Below are positions 7,841 through 17,462 of a stretch of DNA of 42,995 nt, in pieces. Source of the stretch: a bacterium UBA4637 (GTDB lineage Bacteria > Bacteroidota > Bacteroidia > Bacteroidales > Bacteroidaceae); contig DHMR01000068.1 in NCBI GenBank assembly GCA_002405875.1, positions 14,105 to 57,099 of the forward strand. Reading direction: 5' to 3'. Every line of letters begins with the position of its first letter. The stretch's first letter is position 1. The notes beneath the pieces were generated by a model, which saw only the letters and a program-made list of their open reading frames with translations, was not told the DNA's origin and searched no databases. Both the position numbers and the translations under genes were made by a program.

Positions 7841-10800
7841 ATGGAAGATTTTATACATTTGCACGTCCATACACAGTATTCTATCCTTGATGGTCAATCA
7901 AAGATTCCACACTTGGTCGACAAGGCGATCAAAGATGGAATGAAAGGTATGGCCGTTACGGATCACGGTGTCATGTTTGGCATCAAGGAACTTACCGATT
8001 ATTGTGGAAAAGTCAATAAGGGTAGAAAAAAAGAAGGTTTAGAGCCTTTCAAGCCAATTATTGGATGTGAGATGTATGTGGCTCACCGTCGCAAGGAAGA
8101 TCGTGAGAAAGATAAGGGTGATATGAGTGGTTATCACCTGATAGTTTTGGCTAAAAACTACAATGGCTACAAGAACTTGATCAAGTTGGTGAGTAATTCG
8201 TGGGTGGATGGCTATTATATGCGTCCTCGTACCGATCGTGCCGACTTGGAAAAGTATCATGAGGACTTGATAGTTTGTTCGGCTTGTATCGCTGGTGAAG
8301 TGCCTAAAAAAATTCTTGATGGTGATATCGAGGGAGCTCGTGAGGCTTGCGAATGGTATCATAACCTTTTTGGGGAGGATTACTATTTGGAGTTGCAGCG
8401 CCATAAGGTGCCTGATGATCCGAATCTCTTGGCTAATCGTGAGGCATACGCACTCCAGCAGAAGGCCAACAAGGTGCTCATAGAGTTTGCTAAGGAATAT
8501 GGTATCAAGTTGGTTTGTACCAACGACTGCCACTTTGAGGATAAGGAAACGGCTGAGGCTCATGACCATTTGCTCTGTATTGCTACGGGCAAGGACTTGG
8601 ATGATCCTAACCGTCTGCGCTATTCGAAGCAGGAATGGTTTAAGACCCGTGAAGAGATGAACGAGGTGTTCTCTGATATACCAGAGGCTCTGTCCAACAC
8701 CTTGGATATATATAATAAGGTGGAAATCTATAGCATCGACCACGGACCTATCATGCCTTTCTTCCCAATCCCAGAGAGCTTTGGCACCGAGGAACAATTA
8801 CGTGAACGTATATCCAAGGAAGATCTCTACAAGGAATTTACTTCCGATGAAAATGGTGAGAATCAGTTGCCTCCCGAAGAAGGCCAGAAAGTCATAGATC
8901 GTCTGGGAGGATACGACAAAATATATCGTATCAAGTTTGAGGCGGAATATTTGAAACACCTCGCTTACGAAGGAGCTAAGGAACGTTATGGTGATCCTTT
9001 GCCCGACAATGTGAATGAGCACGTCAACTTTGAGTTGCATGTGATGAAGACGATGGGTTTCCCAGGATACTTCTTGATCGTGTCAGACTTCATTCGGGCT
9101 GCAAGGGAGGAACTTGGTGTGGTTGTCGGTCCTGGACGTGGCTCGGCGGCTGGTTCTGTGGTCGCCTATTGCTTGGGTATCACCAAAATCGATCCTTTGA
9201 AGTATGACTTACTGTTTGAGCGTTTTTTGAATCCTGACCGTGTCAACCTCCCAGATATCGATACCGACTTCGATGACGATGGTCGAGGCAAGGTGTTGCG
9301 ATGGGTGATGGATAAGTATGGACATGAAAATTGTGCACACATCATCACTTATGGTAGTATGGCGACAAAAAACTCTATCAAGGATGTCGCACGTGTGGAA
9401 AAATTGCCGCTTGACAAGGCCAATGCCTTGTGTAAGGCCATCCCTGACCGATTGCCTGATGGTGCCAAGATGAACCTGACCAATGCCATCAAGTATACAC
9501 CGGAATTGAGGGATGCGGAATTTTCCACCGACCCTCGTGAAAGCAATACTATCAAGTATGCCAAGATGCTGGAGGGTACGATTCGTGGTACGGGTATCCA
9601 TGCTTGTGGATTCATCATCTGTCGTGACCCAATCAGCAATTGGGTGCCTGTCTCTACAGCTGACGACCCGGATTTCCCGGGGCTAAAGACTGCCGTGACT
9701 CAATATGATGGTCACGTGATTGAGTCGACGGGATTGATTAAAATGGACTTCTTGGGCTTGAAGACTCTTTCGGAGTTGAAGGAAGCTTGTAAGGTTGTCA
9801 AGCAAACGCTGGGTGTGGATGTAGACTTGGACCATATTCCTATCGACGATACTTTGACTTACGAATTATACCAGCGTGGACAAACCATCGGTACATTCCA
9901 GTTTGAGTCACCGGGAATGCAGAAGTATCTCCGAGAGTTGAAGCCTACGGTATTCGAGGACTTGATAGCCATGAATGCGCTCTATCGTCCAGGTCCTATG
10001 GATTATATCCCATCTTTCATTGCCCGTAAAAATGGGCAAGAAGAAATCATGTATGATATCCCATGTATGGAGAAATACTTGAAGGATACCTATGGTATCA
10101 CAGTATACCAGGAGCAGGTGATGCTTCTTTCACGTCAATTGGCCAACTTTACTCGTGGAGAGTCGGATGCCCTGCGTAAGGCGATGGGTAAAAAGAAAAA
10201 GGACATCGTAGATGCGATGAAGCCTAAGTTCATCAAGCAGGGACAAGAGAATGGACACGATCCTGCTATCCTGGAAAAAATCTGGGGTGACTGGGAGAAG
10301 TTCGCCTCGTATGCCTTCAACAAGTCTCATGCCACGTGCTATTCTTGGGTGGCTTATCAGACTGCTTACATGAAGGCTCACTATCCCGCTGAATATATGG
10401 CAGCCTTGATGACACGTCGATTTGCTCAGATTACCGAAATCACTAAACTGATGGAGGAGTGCCAATCAATGGATATCAAGACCTTGGGACCAGATGTCAA
10501 TGAGAGCTATCGTGAGTTTGGTGTGAATGAGCATGGAGAAATCCGCTTTGGCTTATCTGCCATCAAGGGTATGGGAGCTCCGGCGGCAGATGCAATTGTG
10601 GCAGAGCGCCAGAAGAACGGTCCTTATAAGAGCATATTTGACTTCGCTCAACGTGTAGATTTCTCCAATGTGAACCGAAAGGCATTTGAAAGTTTGGCTC
10701 TCAGTGGCGGTTTTGATAGCTTTGGTATTCCTCGTGAGGACTACTTTGCGCAAGACAATAAGGGCAATGTGTTCTTGGATACTTTGGTGAAGTATGGTCA

Positions 10801-11554
10801 GCTCTATCAGCGTGAGCAACAAGAAGCTGTTACCTCCCTTTTTGGTGGTGAGGAGGCTGTGGAAATCGCTACCCCTGCTATTCCGAAAGCAGAGCCGTGG
10901 AGTACAATCGAAAAATTGAATCGTGAACGTGAGTTGGTGGGTATTTATCTTTCAGCTCATCCGTTGGACGATTATAGTATCATACTTCATTCTATGTGTA
11001 ACACTCATTGTTCTGAGTTGGGTGATAAGATAGCTTTGGCAAAAAAGGCTGATATCGTATTCGGTGGTATTGTCACAGGAGTCAAATCCAAGTTTACAAA
11101 AACAGGTAAACCTTGTGGATTTGTGACCCTGGAAGACTTTGAAGGCTCTGGAGAACTGGCTCTCTTCGGTGAGGATTGGGGGCAATGGCGTGGCATGCTG
11201 CTGGAAGGAACTACAGTATATATCACGGCCAAATGTGCTCCTCGTTATGCAAATAGTACCTATTTGGAATTTAAAATTTCAAGCATAGATTATCTGCAAA
11301 CCGTGAAGGAAAATCGCATAGAACGTTTGACTATAACGTTAGAAAGTGATGTCATTGATGAAACAGTTGTTAATGATTTTAACACCATGTTGAAAGACGA
11401 CTTGGATGGTAAAACTCAACTTTATTTTCAAATTCACGATCAGGAGACCAATCAGTTTGTTATGTTGCGTGCGCAGGATAAAACTGTAAATGTAGGAAAG
11501 GAGTTGATACATTATATTGATAGTAATCCTAAGATGAGCTATCGTATCAACTGA
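7841..11554 (+). CDS. dnaE: DNA polymerase III alpha subunit
   Basis: 1237 residues, the catalytic subunit of the replicative polymerase (C-family, DnaE type). The N-terminal PHP domain starts with HLHVHTQYSILDG (about 6-18) and keeps its metal-binding histidines, so it may retain exonuclease activity. The polymerase palm has GPGRGSAAGS (about 430-440) and PDIDTDF with catalytic Asp474 and Asp476. A tandem HhH region and a C-terminal OB fold (from about 1070, DIVFGGIVTGVKSKF) follow. It is about 75 residues longer than E. coli DnaE, partly from a charged insert near 320-360. trxA follows after 66 bases. Confidence 0.97.
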   Translation: MEDFIHLHVHTQYSILDGQSKIPHLVDKAIKDGMKGMAVTDHGVMFGIKELTDYCGKVNKGRKKEGLEPFKPIIGCEMYVAHRRKEDREKDKGDMSGYHLIVLAKNYNGYKNLIKLVSNSWVDGYYMRPRTDRADLEKYHEDLIVCSACIAGEVPKKILDGDIEGAREACEWYHNLFGEDYYLELQRHKVPDDPNLLANREAYALQQKANKVLIEFAKEYGIKLVCTNDCHFEDKETAEAHDHLLCIATGKDLDDPNRLRYSKQEWFKTREEMNEVFSDIPEALSNTLDIYNKVEIYSIDHGPIMPFFPIPESFGTEEQLRERISKEDLYKEFTSDENGENQLPPEEGQKVIDRLGGYDKIYRIKFEAEYLKHLAYEGAKERYGDPLPDNVNEHVNFELHVMKTMGFPGYFLIVSDFIRAAREELGVVVGPGRGSAAGSVVAYCLGITKIDPLKYDLLFERFLNPDRVNLPDIDTDFDDDGRGKVLRWVMDKYGHENCAHIITYGSMATKNSIKDVARVEKLPLDKANALCKAIPDRLPDGAKMNLTNAIKYTPELRDAEFSTDPRESNTIKYAKMLEGTIRGTGIHACGFIICRDPISNWVPVSTADDPDFPGLKTAVTQYDGHVIESTGLIKMDFLGLKTLSELKEACKVVKQTLGVDVDLDHIPIDDTLTYELYQRGQTIGTFQFESPGMQKYLRELKPTVFEDLIAMNALYRPGPMDYIPSFIARKNGQEEIMYDIPCMEKYLKDTYGITVYQEQVMLLSRQLANFTRGESDALRKAMGKKKKDIVDAMKPKFIKQGQENGHDPAILEKIWGDWEKFASYAFNKSHATCYSWVAYQTAYMKAHYPAEYMAALMTRRFAQITEITKLMEECQSMDIKTLGPDVNESYREFGVNEHGEIRFGLSAIKGMGAPAADAIVAERQKNGPYKSIFDFAQRVDFSNVNRKAFESLALSGGFDSFGIPREDYFAQDNKGNVFLDTLVKYGQLYQREQQEAVTSLFGGEEAVEIATPAIPKAEPWSTIEKLNRERELVGIYLSAHPLDDYSIILHSMCNTHCSELGDKIALAKKADIVFGGIVTGVKSKFTKTGKPCGFVTLEDFEGSGELALFGEDWGQWRGMLLEGTTVYITAKCAPRYANSTYLEFKISSIDYLQTVKENRIERLTITLESDVIDETVVNDFNTMLKDDLDGKTQLYFQIHDQETNQFVMLRAQDKTVNVGKELIHYIDSNPKMSYRIN

Positions 11555-11620
11555 TGTATAATACAGGCTTTGCTTGTGTTGAAACGAAATTATTCACTCA
11601 TTAATATAATAAATAAAACA

Positions 11621-11935
11621 ATGGAAGTAACAATTACAAAAGACAATTTTGAGAGCTACAAGAATGGTGAGCTCCCTTTGGTAGTAGATTTGTGGGCAAC
11701 ATGGTGCGGCCCTTGTCGTCAGATAGCTCCTATCGTATCAGAACTTGCTAATGAGTTTGATGGTAAGCTGATCGTTGGTAAGTGTGATGTTGAGGAGAAT
11801 GATGACATCGCCATGGAATATGGTGTACGTAACATTCCTACGATCCTTTTCTTTAAGGGCGGTGAGCTGGTCGACAAGTTTGTTGGTGCAGCTTCTAAGG
11901 CAACTCTTACAGAGAAGTTCAACTCTCTTCTCTAA
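11621..11935 (+). CDS. trxA: Thioredoxin
   Basis: 104 residues with the active site WCGPC (28-32), the cis-Pro segment RNIPTILFF and the buried Asp of VVDLWATW. It reduces protein disulfides with electrons from thioredoxin reductase. The ATG at 11621 is chosen over the in-frame ATG at 11570 because it gives a normal thioredoxin N-terminus, and the 17 extra residues fit no signal. It is probably co-transcribed with dnaE or has a weak promoter of its own, and it ends before the hairpin at 11975-12004. Confidence 0.96.
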   Translation: MEVTITKDNFESYKNGELPLVVDLWATWCGPCRQIAPIVSELANEFDGKLIVGKCDVEENDDIAMEYGVRNIPTILFFKGGELVDKFVGAASKATLTEKFNSLL

Positions 11936-11974
11936 GAAAAGCAACTTTTAGTGGAATATGAAATAAAGAAAAAA

Positions 11975-12004
11975 CCTCCCAAACTTCATCTTAAGTTTGG
12001 GAGG
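11975..12004. terminator. Bidirectional intrinsic terminator between trxA and tsaE
   Basis: A perfect 12-base stem (11975-11986 CCTCCCAAACTT, 11993-12004) with a 6-base loop, a run of A before it and CTTTT after it. It would stop trxA on the plus strand and the long porX/porW unit on the minus strand. Confidence 0.9.
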
Positions 12005-12034
12005 CTTTTGGACATATCTCCTTAAAACTTGATG

Positions 12035-12445
12035 TTAGAACTCGACAGTTCTGGATCCGTCTTCTTCGACTTGTATTTTAACTTTTGTCACATCTTCAGG
12101 AAGAAGGTCTTCGATTAACTCAGGCCACTCTAGAAGACAAAGGTTGCCTCCATAAAAGTAGTCTTCATATCCCATGTCGTAAACTTCGTCTACTTTTTTG
12201 ATTCGATAGAAATCGAAGTGGTAAATCGGATCACCATTACCAGCTGTATATTCGTTAACGATTGCAAAGGTCGGAGATGTGATAACATCCTCCACACCCA
12301 ATTCTTCGCAGATGGCTTTGATGAATGTTGTCTTGCCAGCACCCATCTTGCCATAGAAGGCAAAGACTTTTCCGTCACCCATGTTGCTGATAAATTCCTT
12401 GGCTGCAGCATGGATGTTGTCTAAAGATTCAATTCTAATTTTCAT
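12035..12445 (-). CDS. tsaE: tRNA threonylcarbamoyladenosine biosynthesis ATPase TsaE
   Basis: 136 residues, the normal length. TsaE works with TsaB and TsaD in forming t6A37 in tRNAs that read ANN codons. It has a Walker A motif (GKMGAGKT, 32-39), TSPTFAIVNEY near 56-66, and YHFDFYRI with the conserved Asp. LCLLEWPE near residue 103 is the Walker B-like end. It is the last gene of the seven-gene minus-strand run; the 66-base gap from porX could hold a separate promoter, though none matching the consensus is evident. Confidence 0.95.
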   Translation of the reverse strand: MKIRIESLDNIHAAAKEFISNMGDGKVFAFYGKMGAGKTTFIKAICEELGVEDVITSPTFAIVNEYTAGNGDPIYHFDFYRIKKVDEVYDMGYEDYFYGGNLCLLEWPELIEDLLPEDVTKVKIQVEEDGSRTVEF

Positions 12446-12511
12446 ATCTGTTTATTTTAATTTTAAATATTGCTTGTCTTATTGATTTCATTGTGATTTA
12501 TGTAGGAACAG

Positions 12512-14083
12512 CTATCCTCGTTTTCGAGGTGTCAATGTGATGAGTGGAATCAGCATCTCTTCCATTGATATGCCTCCATGTTGGAATGTATCTTTATAAT
12601 ACGACACGTAGTAATTGTAATTGTTAGGATATGCAAAAAACGCATCTCCATATGCAAATACATAAGAGGTACTCAAGTTGGGAGCTGGCAATTGTGCTTT
12701 GTGTGGCTCCTTGATGACATATACCTCTTTGGCATTGTAAGCTAAATTCTTGCCTAGCTTGTATCGCAAGTTGGTATTGGTGTTGCGGTCGCCAATAATC
12801 TTGATAGGCTTGGATGCACGGATGCTTCCATGGTCGGTCGTGATGATGACCTTGAATTCGCTTCGTGCCAAACGTTTGAATAGGTCGGAAAGTACTGAGT
12901 GACGTAACCAACTTTGGGTAATGCTTCGGTAAGCTGACTCATTGTTGGCAAGTTCGCGAACCATTTTGGATTCTGTGCGTGCATGAGAAAGCATGTCGAT
13001 GAAGTTGATGACCAAAACGTTGAAATCGTTCTTTTCAAGCTCGTTGTACTTATCCAAGAATTTATCAGCGCCGACAGAATCGTTGACTTTGTGATAACTG
13101 AAGGTATTGTGTCTTCTGAATCGGCTGAGTTGGGTCTGTATTAGGGGGCCTTCATTTAGATTCTTGCCCTCTTCTTCATCTTCGTCTACCCATAATTCAG
13201 GAAACAACTCTGCGATCTTGTTCGGCATTAAGCCGCTGAATATTGCATTTCTAGCATATTGTGTAGCTGTTGGCAAAATGCTCATATACATATCCTCGTC
13301 TATGTCGAAAAGATCGGCGATGTCTTGCGCTAGCATTTTCCATTGGTCATAACGAAAATTATCTATGACAATTAGAAACACTTTCTCTCCATGGTCGAGT
13401 ATAGGGAATATCTTCTTCTTGAAAATGTCGGGACTCATCATCGGTCTTCCTTCGATTTCGTGTGGTGTCTTTTGAGGAGCTACCCAGTCAAGGTAATTCT
13501 TGCTGATGTATTTGGCAAACCCGATATTAGCTTCTTCTTTTTGCATATTGAGCATTTCTGTCATGGCACTGTCGGTGTTACTTAGCTCAAGCTCCCACTT
13601 GACAAGGCGCTTGTAGATATCCATCCAGTCTTGATAAGAGCGACAATCTATGATTTGCATGGCTATTTGTTGGTATTCTTGTTGGTAACCGCTTTGCGTA
13701 ACTTCCGTAACAATCTCTTTTTGGTGGATATTCTTCTTGAGGGAGAGAAGTATCTGGCTGGGATTGACAGGCTTAATTAGATAGTCGGCGATTTTTGATC
13801 CAATTGCTTGGTCCATGATGTTTTCTTCTTCGCTCTTGGTGCACATGACGATAGGTGTGGCTGGCTGTATCTCTTTGATTTGCTGAAGTGTTTCCAAACC
13901 ACTTAGTCCTGGCATCATTTCATCGAGGAGAATAAGGTCAAAAGTCTGTTGCTTGCACTGGTCAATGGCATCTGCGCCATTACTTACAGTAACGACTTCG
14001 TATCCTTTCTTTTCTAGAAATATGATGTGAGCCTTGAGAAGCTCAATCTCATCGTCTACCCAAAGTAATAAACCGTTATTCAT
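12512..14083 (-). CDS. porX: PorX: response regulator with PglZ domain, type IX secretion control
   Basis: 523 residues. The N-terminal receiver domain has Asp10/Asp11, the phospho-acceptor Asp54 (LILLDEMMPG) and Lys104. A helical linker leads to a C-terminal PglZ domain of the alkaline phosphatase superfamily (about 230-520) with VIDNFRYDQW, PTATQYARNAIFSG and TTDHGS as metal-site motifs. In Porphyromonas gingivalis, PorX with the kinase PorY controls type IX secretion genes, and its PglZ domain binds zinc and acts on oligonucleotides. No histidine kinase lies in this window. It starts 14 bases after porW, so co-transcription is likely. Confidence 0.93.
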   Translation of the reverse strand: MNNGLLLWVDDEIELLKAHIIFLEKKGYEVVTVSNGADAIDQCKQQTFDLILLDEMMPGLSGLETLQQIKEIQPATPIVMCTKSEEENIMDQAIGSKIADYLIKPVNPSQILLSLKKNIHQKEIVTEVTQSGYQQEYQQIAMQIIDCRSYQDWMDIYKRLVKWELELSNTDSAMTEMLNMQKEEANIGFAKYISKNYLDWVAPQKTPHEIEGRPMMSPDIFKKKIFPILDHGEKVFLIVIDNFRYDQWKMLAQDIADLFDIDEDMYMSILPTATQYARNAIFSGLMPNKIAELFPELWVDEDEEEGKNLNEGPLIQTQLSRFRRHNTFSYHKVNDSVGADKFLDKYNELEKNDFNVLVINFIDMLSHARTESKMVRELANNESAYRSITQSWLRHSVLSDLFKRLARSEFKVIITTDHGSIRASKPIKIIGDRNTNTNLRYKLGKNLAYNAKEVYVIKEPHKAQLPAPNLSTSYVFAYGDAFFAYPNNYNYYVSYYKDTFQHGGISMEEMLIPLITLTPRKRG

Positions 14084-14097
14084 ATTTTATACTCTTA

Positions 14098-17000
14098 TTA
14101 AAATCCATTTAAATCATAATATTCATCTTCTAAGTCGAAAGTGTCGTCTTTCGTATTTTCCTTTTTCTCTTGAGCTTTCTTTTTCTCTTGAGTTTTCTTG
14201 CTCTCTGAAGCTTTGGAATTTACTAGAGGACCTTTGGTCTCTTGGGCCTTTTGGCTCTCTTTTGTTTCTGTCTTTTTGGAATACGGCGCTTTCTTTTCTT
14301 TGTCGAGTTCTGGTGAAACCTCTTCGGAATCATCAATGAAGTAAATACCGTCTTCGTCCTCATCTAGAGAATCCATTTTTTGCTCAATCGTATTGGTTGT
14401 GTTAGACTCATTTTGTGGCTTTGATTCAGAAACCGTTATTTTCTTTTCTTGTGTAGGGCTAATCTCTGCGCCGTTGCCTTTGTTGTCTGTGCTATTGATA
14501 GGGGAAACAATATTAACATCCTTTTCTTTTTCTAGGGAATCTTTTTTGTCTGTATTTCCTTCCATATCATTCAAGTTGATGATGGTGTCTGTGTCGTTTC
14601 CTTCTGATTCGTCGATTTCTTCATCTCCAGCATCTGTTTGATTTCTTTTCTTCTGTACAACCACCTCTATAGGTTCTGACAGAAGTTTTTCGGAACTAAC
14701 CTTTAAGATAGAAAAGTGCTTGTTGTAGAATTTCTCATAATCATTATAGGTGAATGCACTTCCCAATAGTTCAAGATTGGATGTACTAATAATGATGGAG
14801 CGCACTTTGTGTAGCTGGCGAGTAATCGCAGTCTGTTGTGCCAAGATATGAGCATATTGCCATGCTTCATCATAATTACGAAAACCTGTTATCACCATCC
14901 TGTGAAGTCCGTCCTGTTCTTCGATGTTCATGTCGAAATTACGTACGAGATAGTGTGTGAAGTTGAATTTTGCCATTTCAAATAACAGTTGATTCTCATT
15001 CAAAGAGTCAGGTTTGTAGATAAACATGAAAATGAAATTGGTGTTGCGTTCGGTGGAGAAACCCTTTGCTTGTGCTGAATCCTTGTCGTTGAGGACAATG
15101 TTCCTGCGGTTCCACACGTCTCCCAGGTCAAATCTTCCTCCGTGAAGACGCTTCCCTGCATTGACACCATTTACAATCATACCAGCCAACTCGCTTATGC
15201 GGCTGTTGGGATATTTTTCCACAACTGTTTTCATGTCATTGACGCACCCATTGGCATCACCATCGTTCAATTTGCTGAGTCCCCCAATAAACAGAAACTT
15301 GTCTCTGTTGGCTCCCATTGGAAAACGTCCGGCAGAAATGCGTGCGTTTCCTTTTGCCTCAGAATATCTGTTTGCTTTGAATGCTTCATATGTAGCTGTA
15401 TACAAGGAGTCTTCCATGTGTGTGCCAAATTGGGCGTTTTCCTTGTAATAAGGGTCTGTAAGTAATGTTGTCCAAGGGCTTTGTGGACAATTCTTTTTTA
15501 ATTTTAGGACATAATCTTCCGCTGTAGTTGGCATTTCCTTTCTTGAATACAAAAGGTATAGATGATAATAGACATCGTCTATATGCTCAAATTGGGGATA
15601 GTGAATTTCCAAGCGTCGAAGTGCTTTCTCACTTAAACTCAAATTATCTAATTTGTCCTTAAAAATAATGCCAGAATGCAAGAGACCGTCTTCCAACAAC
15701 CGGTTGCTGGATTCCATTTGCTCTTCCGTGAATGGTATCTGAGCTAGATAGTATTCTCGTTTATGAGGATCATTTTGTGCACTGTCTGTTATCTCTTTGA
15801 GAGAATCTTCTCTCTCTGCTACTTGTGCAAGAGAATCTCGAAGATGATCGGTCATCCCCTCATCTTCTTGTGCTATTGCTACTACAGTTTTGTTGATGCG
15901 TTGCCAATTGTCCACATTCTCTCTCTTTCCCCATAAGCGTTGGAATTGGATTTTGCCTTGGCTTACGGTTGTAGGGTTGTAGAAATACCATTGTCCTTTT
16001 AGATTGACGTTACTAGAGACATTCTTGGACAACATATTGCTTCTGATGGGATTTCCTGCATTTTCTGCTTGCTGATGTTTGCTTTCTTCTTCGGCAAGTT
16101 TATTCTTTTCTTCTTTTTCTTTTTTCTTGAGCGCGTCGATGACACGATCGATAGCGATGTTTCTATCTTTTTCATTCATTTTGGCTAAAGCTTGCAAGGA
16201 ATCCTGAAGATGTACGGTTTCTGTGTAAGGAACCAATTCGTCCAGTACCTTAGAACGCTCGGATAATTGCTGATAGTCTTTGCGATCTTTGTCAAGAAGG
16301 CCAATGGCTTCTCCATAGCAACGTTGAGCATCGCTATAATGTTCCTTAGACCAATATAAGTCTCCTAAATGGAGTAGAAGAACACCTTTTTCTATCCCGT
16401 TTCTCGCGGCTTTGTCATTTCCTCTTTCGTATGCGTAGATGGCATGGATTGTATCTTTCTCATTGAGATAAATATTGCCCATGGCATAGTATACTTGGTC
16501 GAGATAGTCTTTGTTCTTTTCAGAGGCTGCCATTTTCTTTAGACGGCTTATCATTAGCTTCGCATTTCCTTTAGCCATGACTTCAGACATGGCTATGCGG
16601 GCGTTGAATTCTAGTTCATAAGGTGGATTCTGGCGAATAACGTGCTTGAATGATTGGTAAGCCTCTTGTCTTTTACCAAGAGTTGCCTGTATTTGTCCCA
16701 AAAGAAACCATTCGCGTGCTTTTTGTTTCCTACGCATTTCGTGGTGAATGACTTTGCGTAGGTATGGAATTGCTTCCTTAAAGTTCCCTGTATGTATGTA
16801 GTAGTCGGCATATGTGTAATCCCACTCTTTTTGGGCACGCCAGTGAATACTGTCTCGTTGAATGTTGCAGATTACATCCTCGGCATCATATTGCAAACCC
16901 TGTTCAATATAGCATTTGGCAAGCCAAGCACGTGCTCTTCCATAGATGGCAGGTTGGGTGGCATAGAGGCGACTCATGTAAGAAAAAGTTGCTGCGGCAT

Positions 17001-17460
17001 TCTCAAAATCTCCTTTGTAGAATTGCGAGCGACCCATCAACAGCCAAGCTTTCCAAAGGAAGGGATTATATTCTTTTCGATTGAGCCATTCTATGTCTTT
17101 GGCAGTCTTTCTTCTATTTTTTGTCCATTCTGGGCGTCGCTTAATGCTATGTTGGTGTATGGCTTTTTCACATTTGGTGATGGCAGTTTCATATTTGCTT
17201 TTTCCTAACTCACGACTGTTCCTGTTACTTACAGTGTAGAGTGGAATCATCTCGGTATAATTATCCTTATTTCCATTTTCCTTCTCTAATGATGCATCAA
17301 TATAGGCCAATGTTCCATTGTAGTAGGTATTGTAACGGGCATTGAAAGAATGCCACCACCTGCTCTTCGCTGTATTTCTCTGCGTAGAACAACTGGCGAG
17401 TCCTAGTAAAAATGAGATTACTAGTGCCGGAATAATATATCGAAGATTGCTTTGTTTCAC
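14098..17460 (-). CDS. porW: PorW/SprE-type TPR lipoprotein of type IX secretion
   Basis: 1120 residues. The signal peptide ends in LLGLASC, lipidated Cys24. The mature start (RWWHSFNARYNTYYNG) is characteristic of PorW/SprE. Tetratricopeptide-like helices fill about residues 140-400 and 620-800. A region near 440-470 is rich in Lys/Glu, and the last 150 residues are a low-complexity Glu/Lys/Ser/Thr tail. PorW/SprE is an outer membrane lipoprotein needed for type IX secretion (and gliding in flavobacteria), thought to link the PorKN ring to other parts. It lies 2 bases downstream of the metal permease gene and 14 bases upstream of porX. The repetitive tail probably varies among strains. Confidence 0.88.
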   Translation of the reverse strand: MKQSNLRYIIPALVISFLLGLASCSTQRNTAKSRWWHSFNARYNTYYNGTLAYIDASLEKENGNKDNYTEMIPLYTVSNRNSRELGKSKYETAITKCEKAIHQHSIKRRPEWTKNRRKTAKDIEWLNRKEYNPFLWKAWLLMGRSQFYKGDFENAAATFSYMSRLYATQPAIYGRARAWLAKCYIEQGLQYDAEDVICNIQRDSIHWRAQKEWDYTYADYYIHTGNFKEAIPYLRKVIHHEMRRKQKAREWFLLGQIQATLGKRQEAYQSFKHVIRQNPPYELEFNARIAMSEVMAKGNAKLMISRLKKMAASEKNKDYLDQVYYAMGNIYLNEKDTIHAIYAYERGNDKAARNGIEKGVLLLHLGDLYWSKEHYSDAQRCYGEAIGLLDKDRKDYQQLSERSKVLDELVPYTETVHLQDSLQALAKMNEKDRNIAIDRVIDALKKKEKEEKNKLAEEESKHQQAENAGNPIRSNMLSKNVSSNVNLKGQWYFYNPTTVSQGKIQFQRLWGKRENVDNWQRINKTVVAIAQEDEGMTDHLRDSLAQVAEREDSLKEITDSAQNDPHKREYYLAQIPFTEEQMESSNRLLEDGLLHSGIIFKDKLDNLSLSEKALRRLEIHYPQFEHIDDVYYHLYLLYSRKEMPTTAEDYVLKLKKNCPQSPWTTLLTDPYYKENAQFGTHMEDSLYTATYEAFKANRYSEAKGNARISAGRFPMGANRDKFLFIGGLSKLNDGDANGCVNDMKTVVEKYPNSRISELAGMIVNGVNAGKRLHGGRFDLGDVWNRRNIVLNDKDSAQAKGFSTERNTNFIFMFIYKPDSLNENQLLFEMAKFNFTHYLVRNFDMNIEEQDGLHRMVITGFRNYDEAWQYAHILAQQTAITRQLHKVRSIIISTSNLELLGSAFTYNDYEKFYNKHFSILKVSSEKLLSEPIEVVVQKKRNQTDAGDEEIDESEGNDTDTIINLNDMEGNTDKKDSLEKEKDVNIVSPINSTDNKGNGAEISPTQEKKITVSESKPQNESNTTNTIEQKMDSLDEDEDGIYFIDDSEEVSPELDKEKKAPYSKKTETKESQKAQETKGPLVNSKASESKKTQEKKKAQEKKENTKDDTFDLEDEYYDLNGF

Positions 17461-17462
17461 GC

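Noticed and set aside
8039..8797. 252-codon minus-strand open frame antisense to dnaE
   Set aside because: It is opposite the conserved PHP domain of dnaE and has no support of its own.
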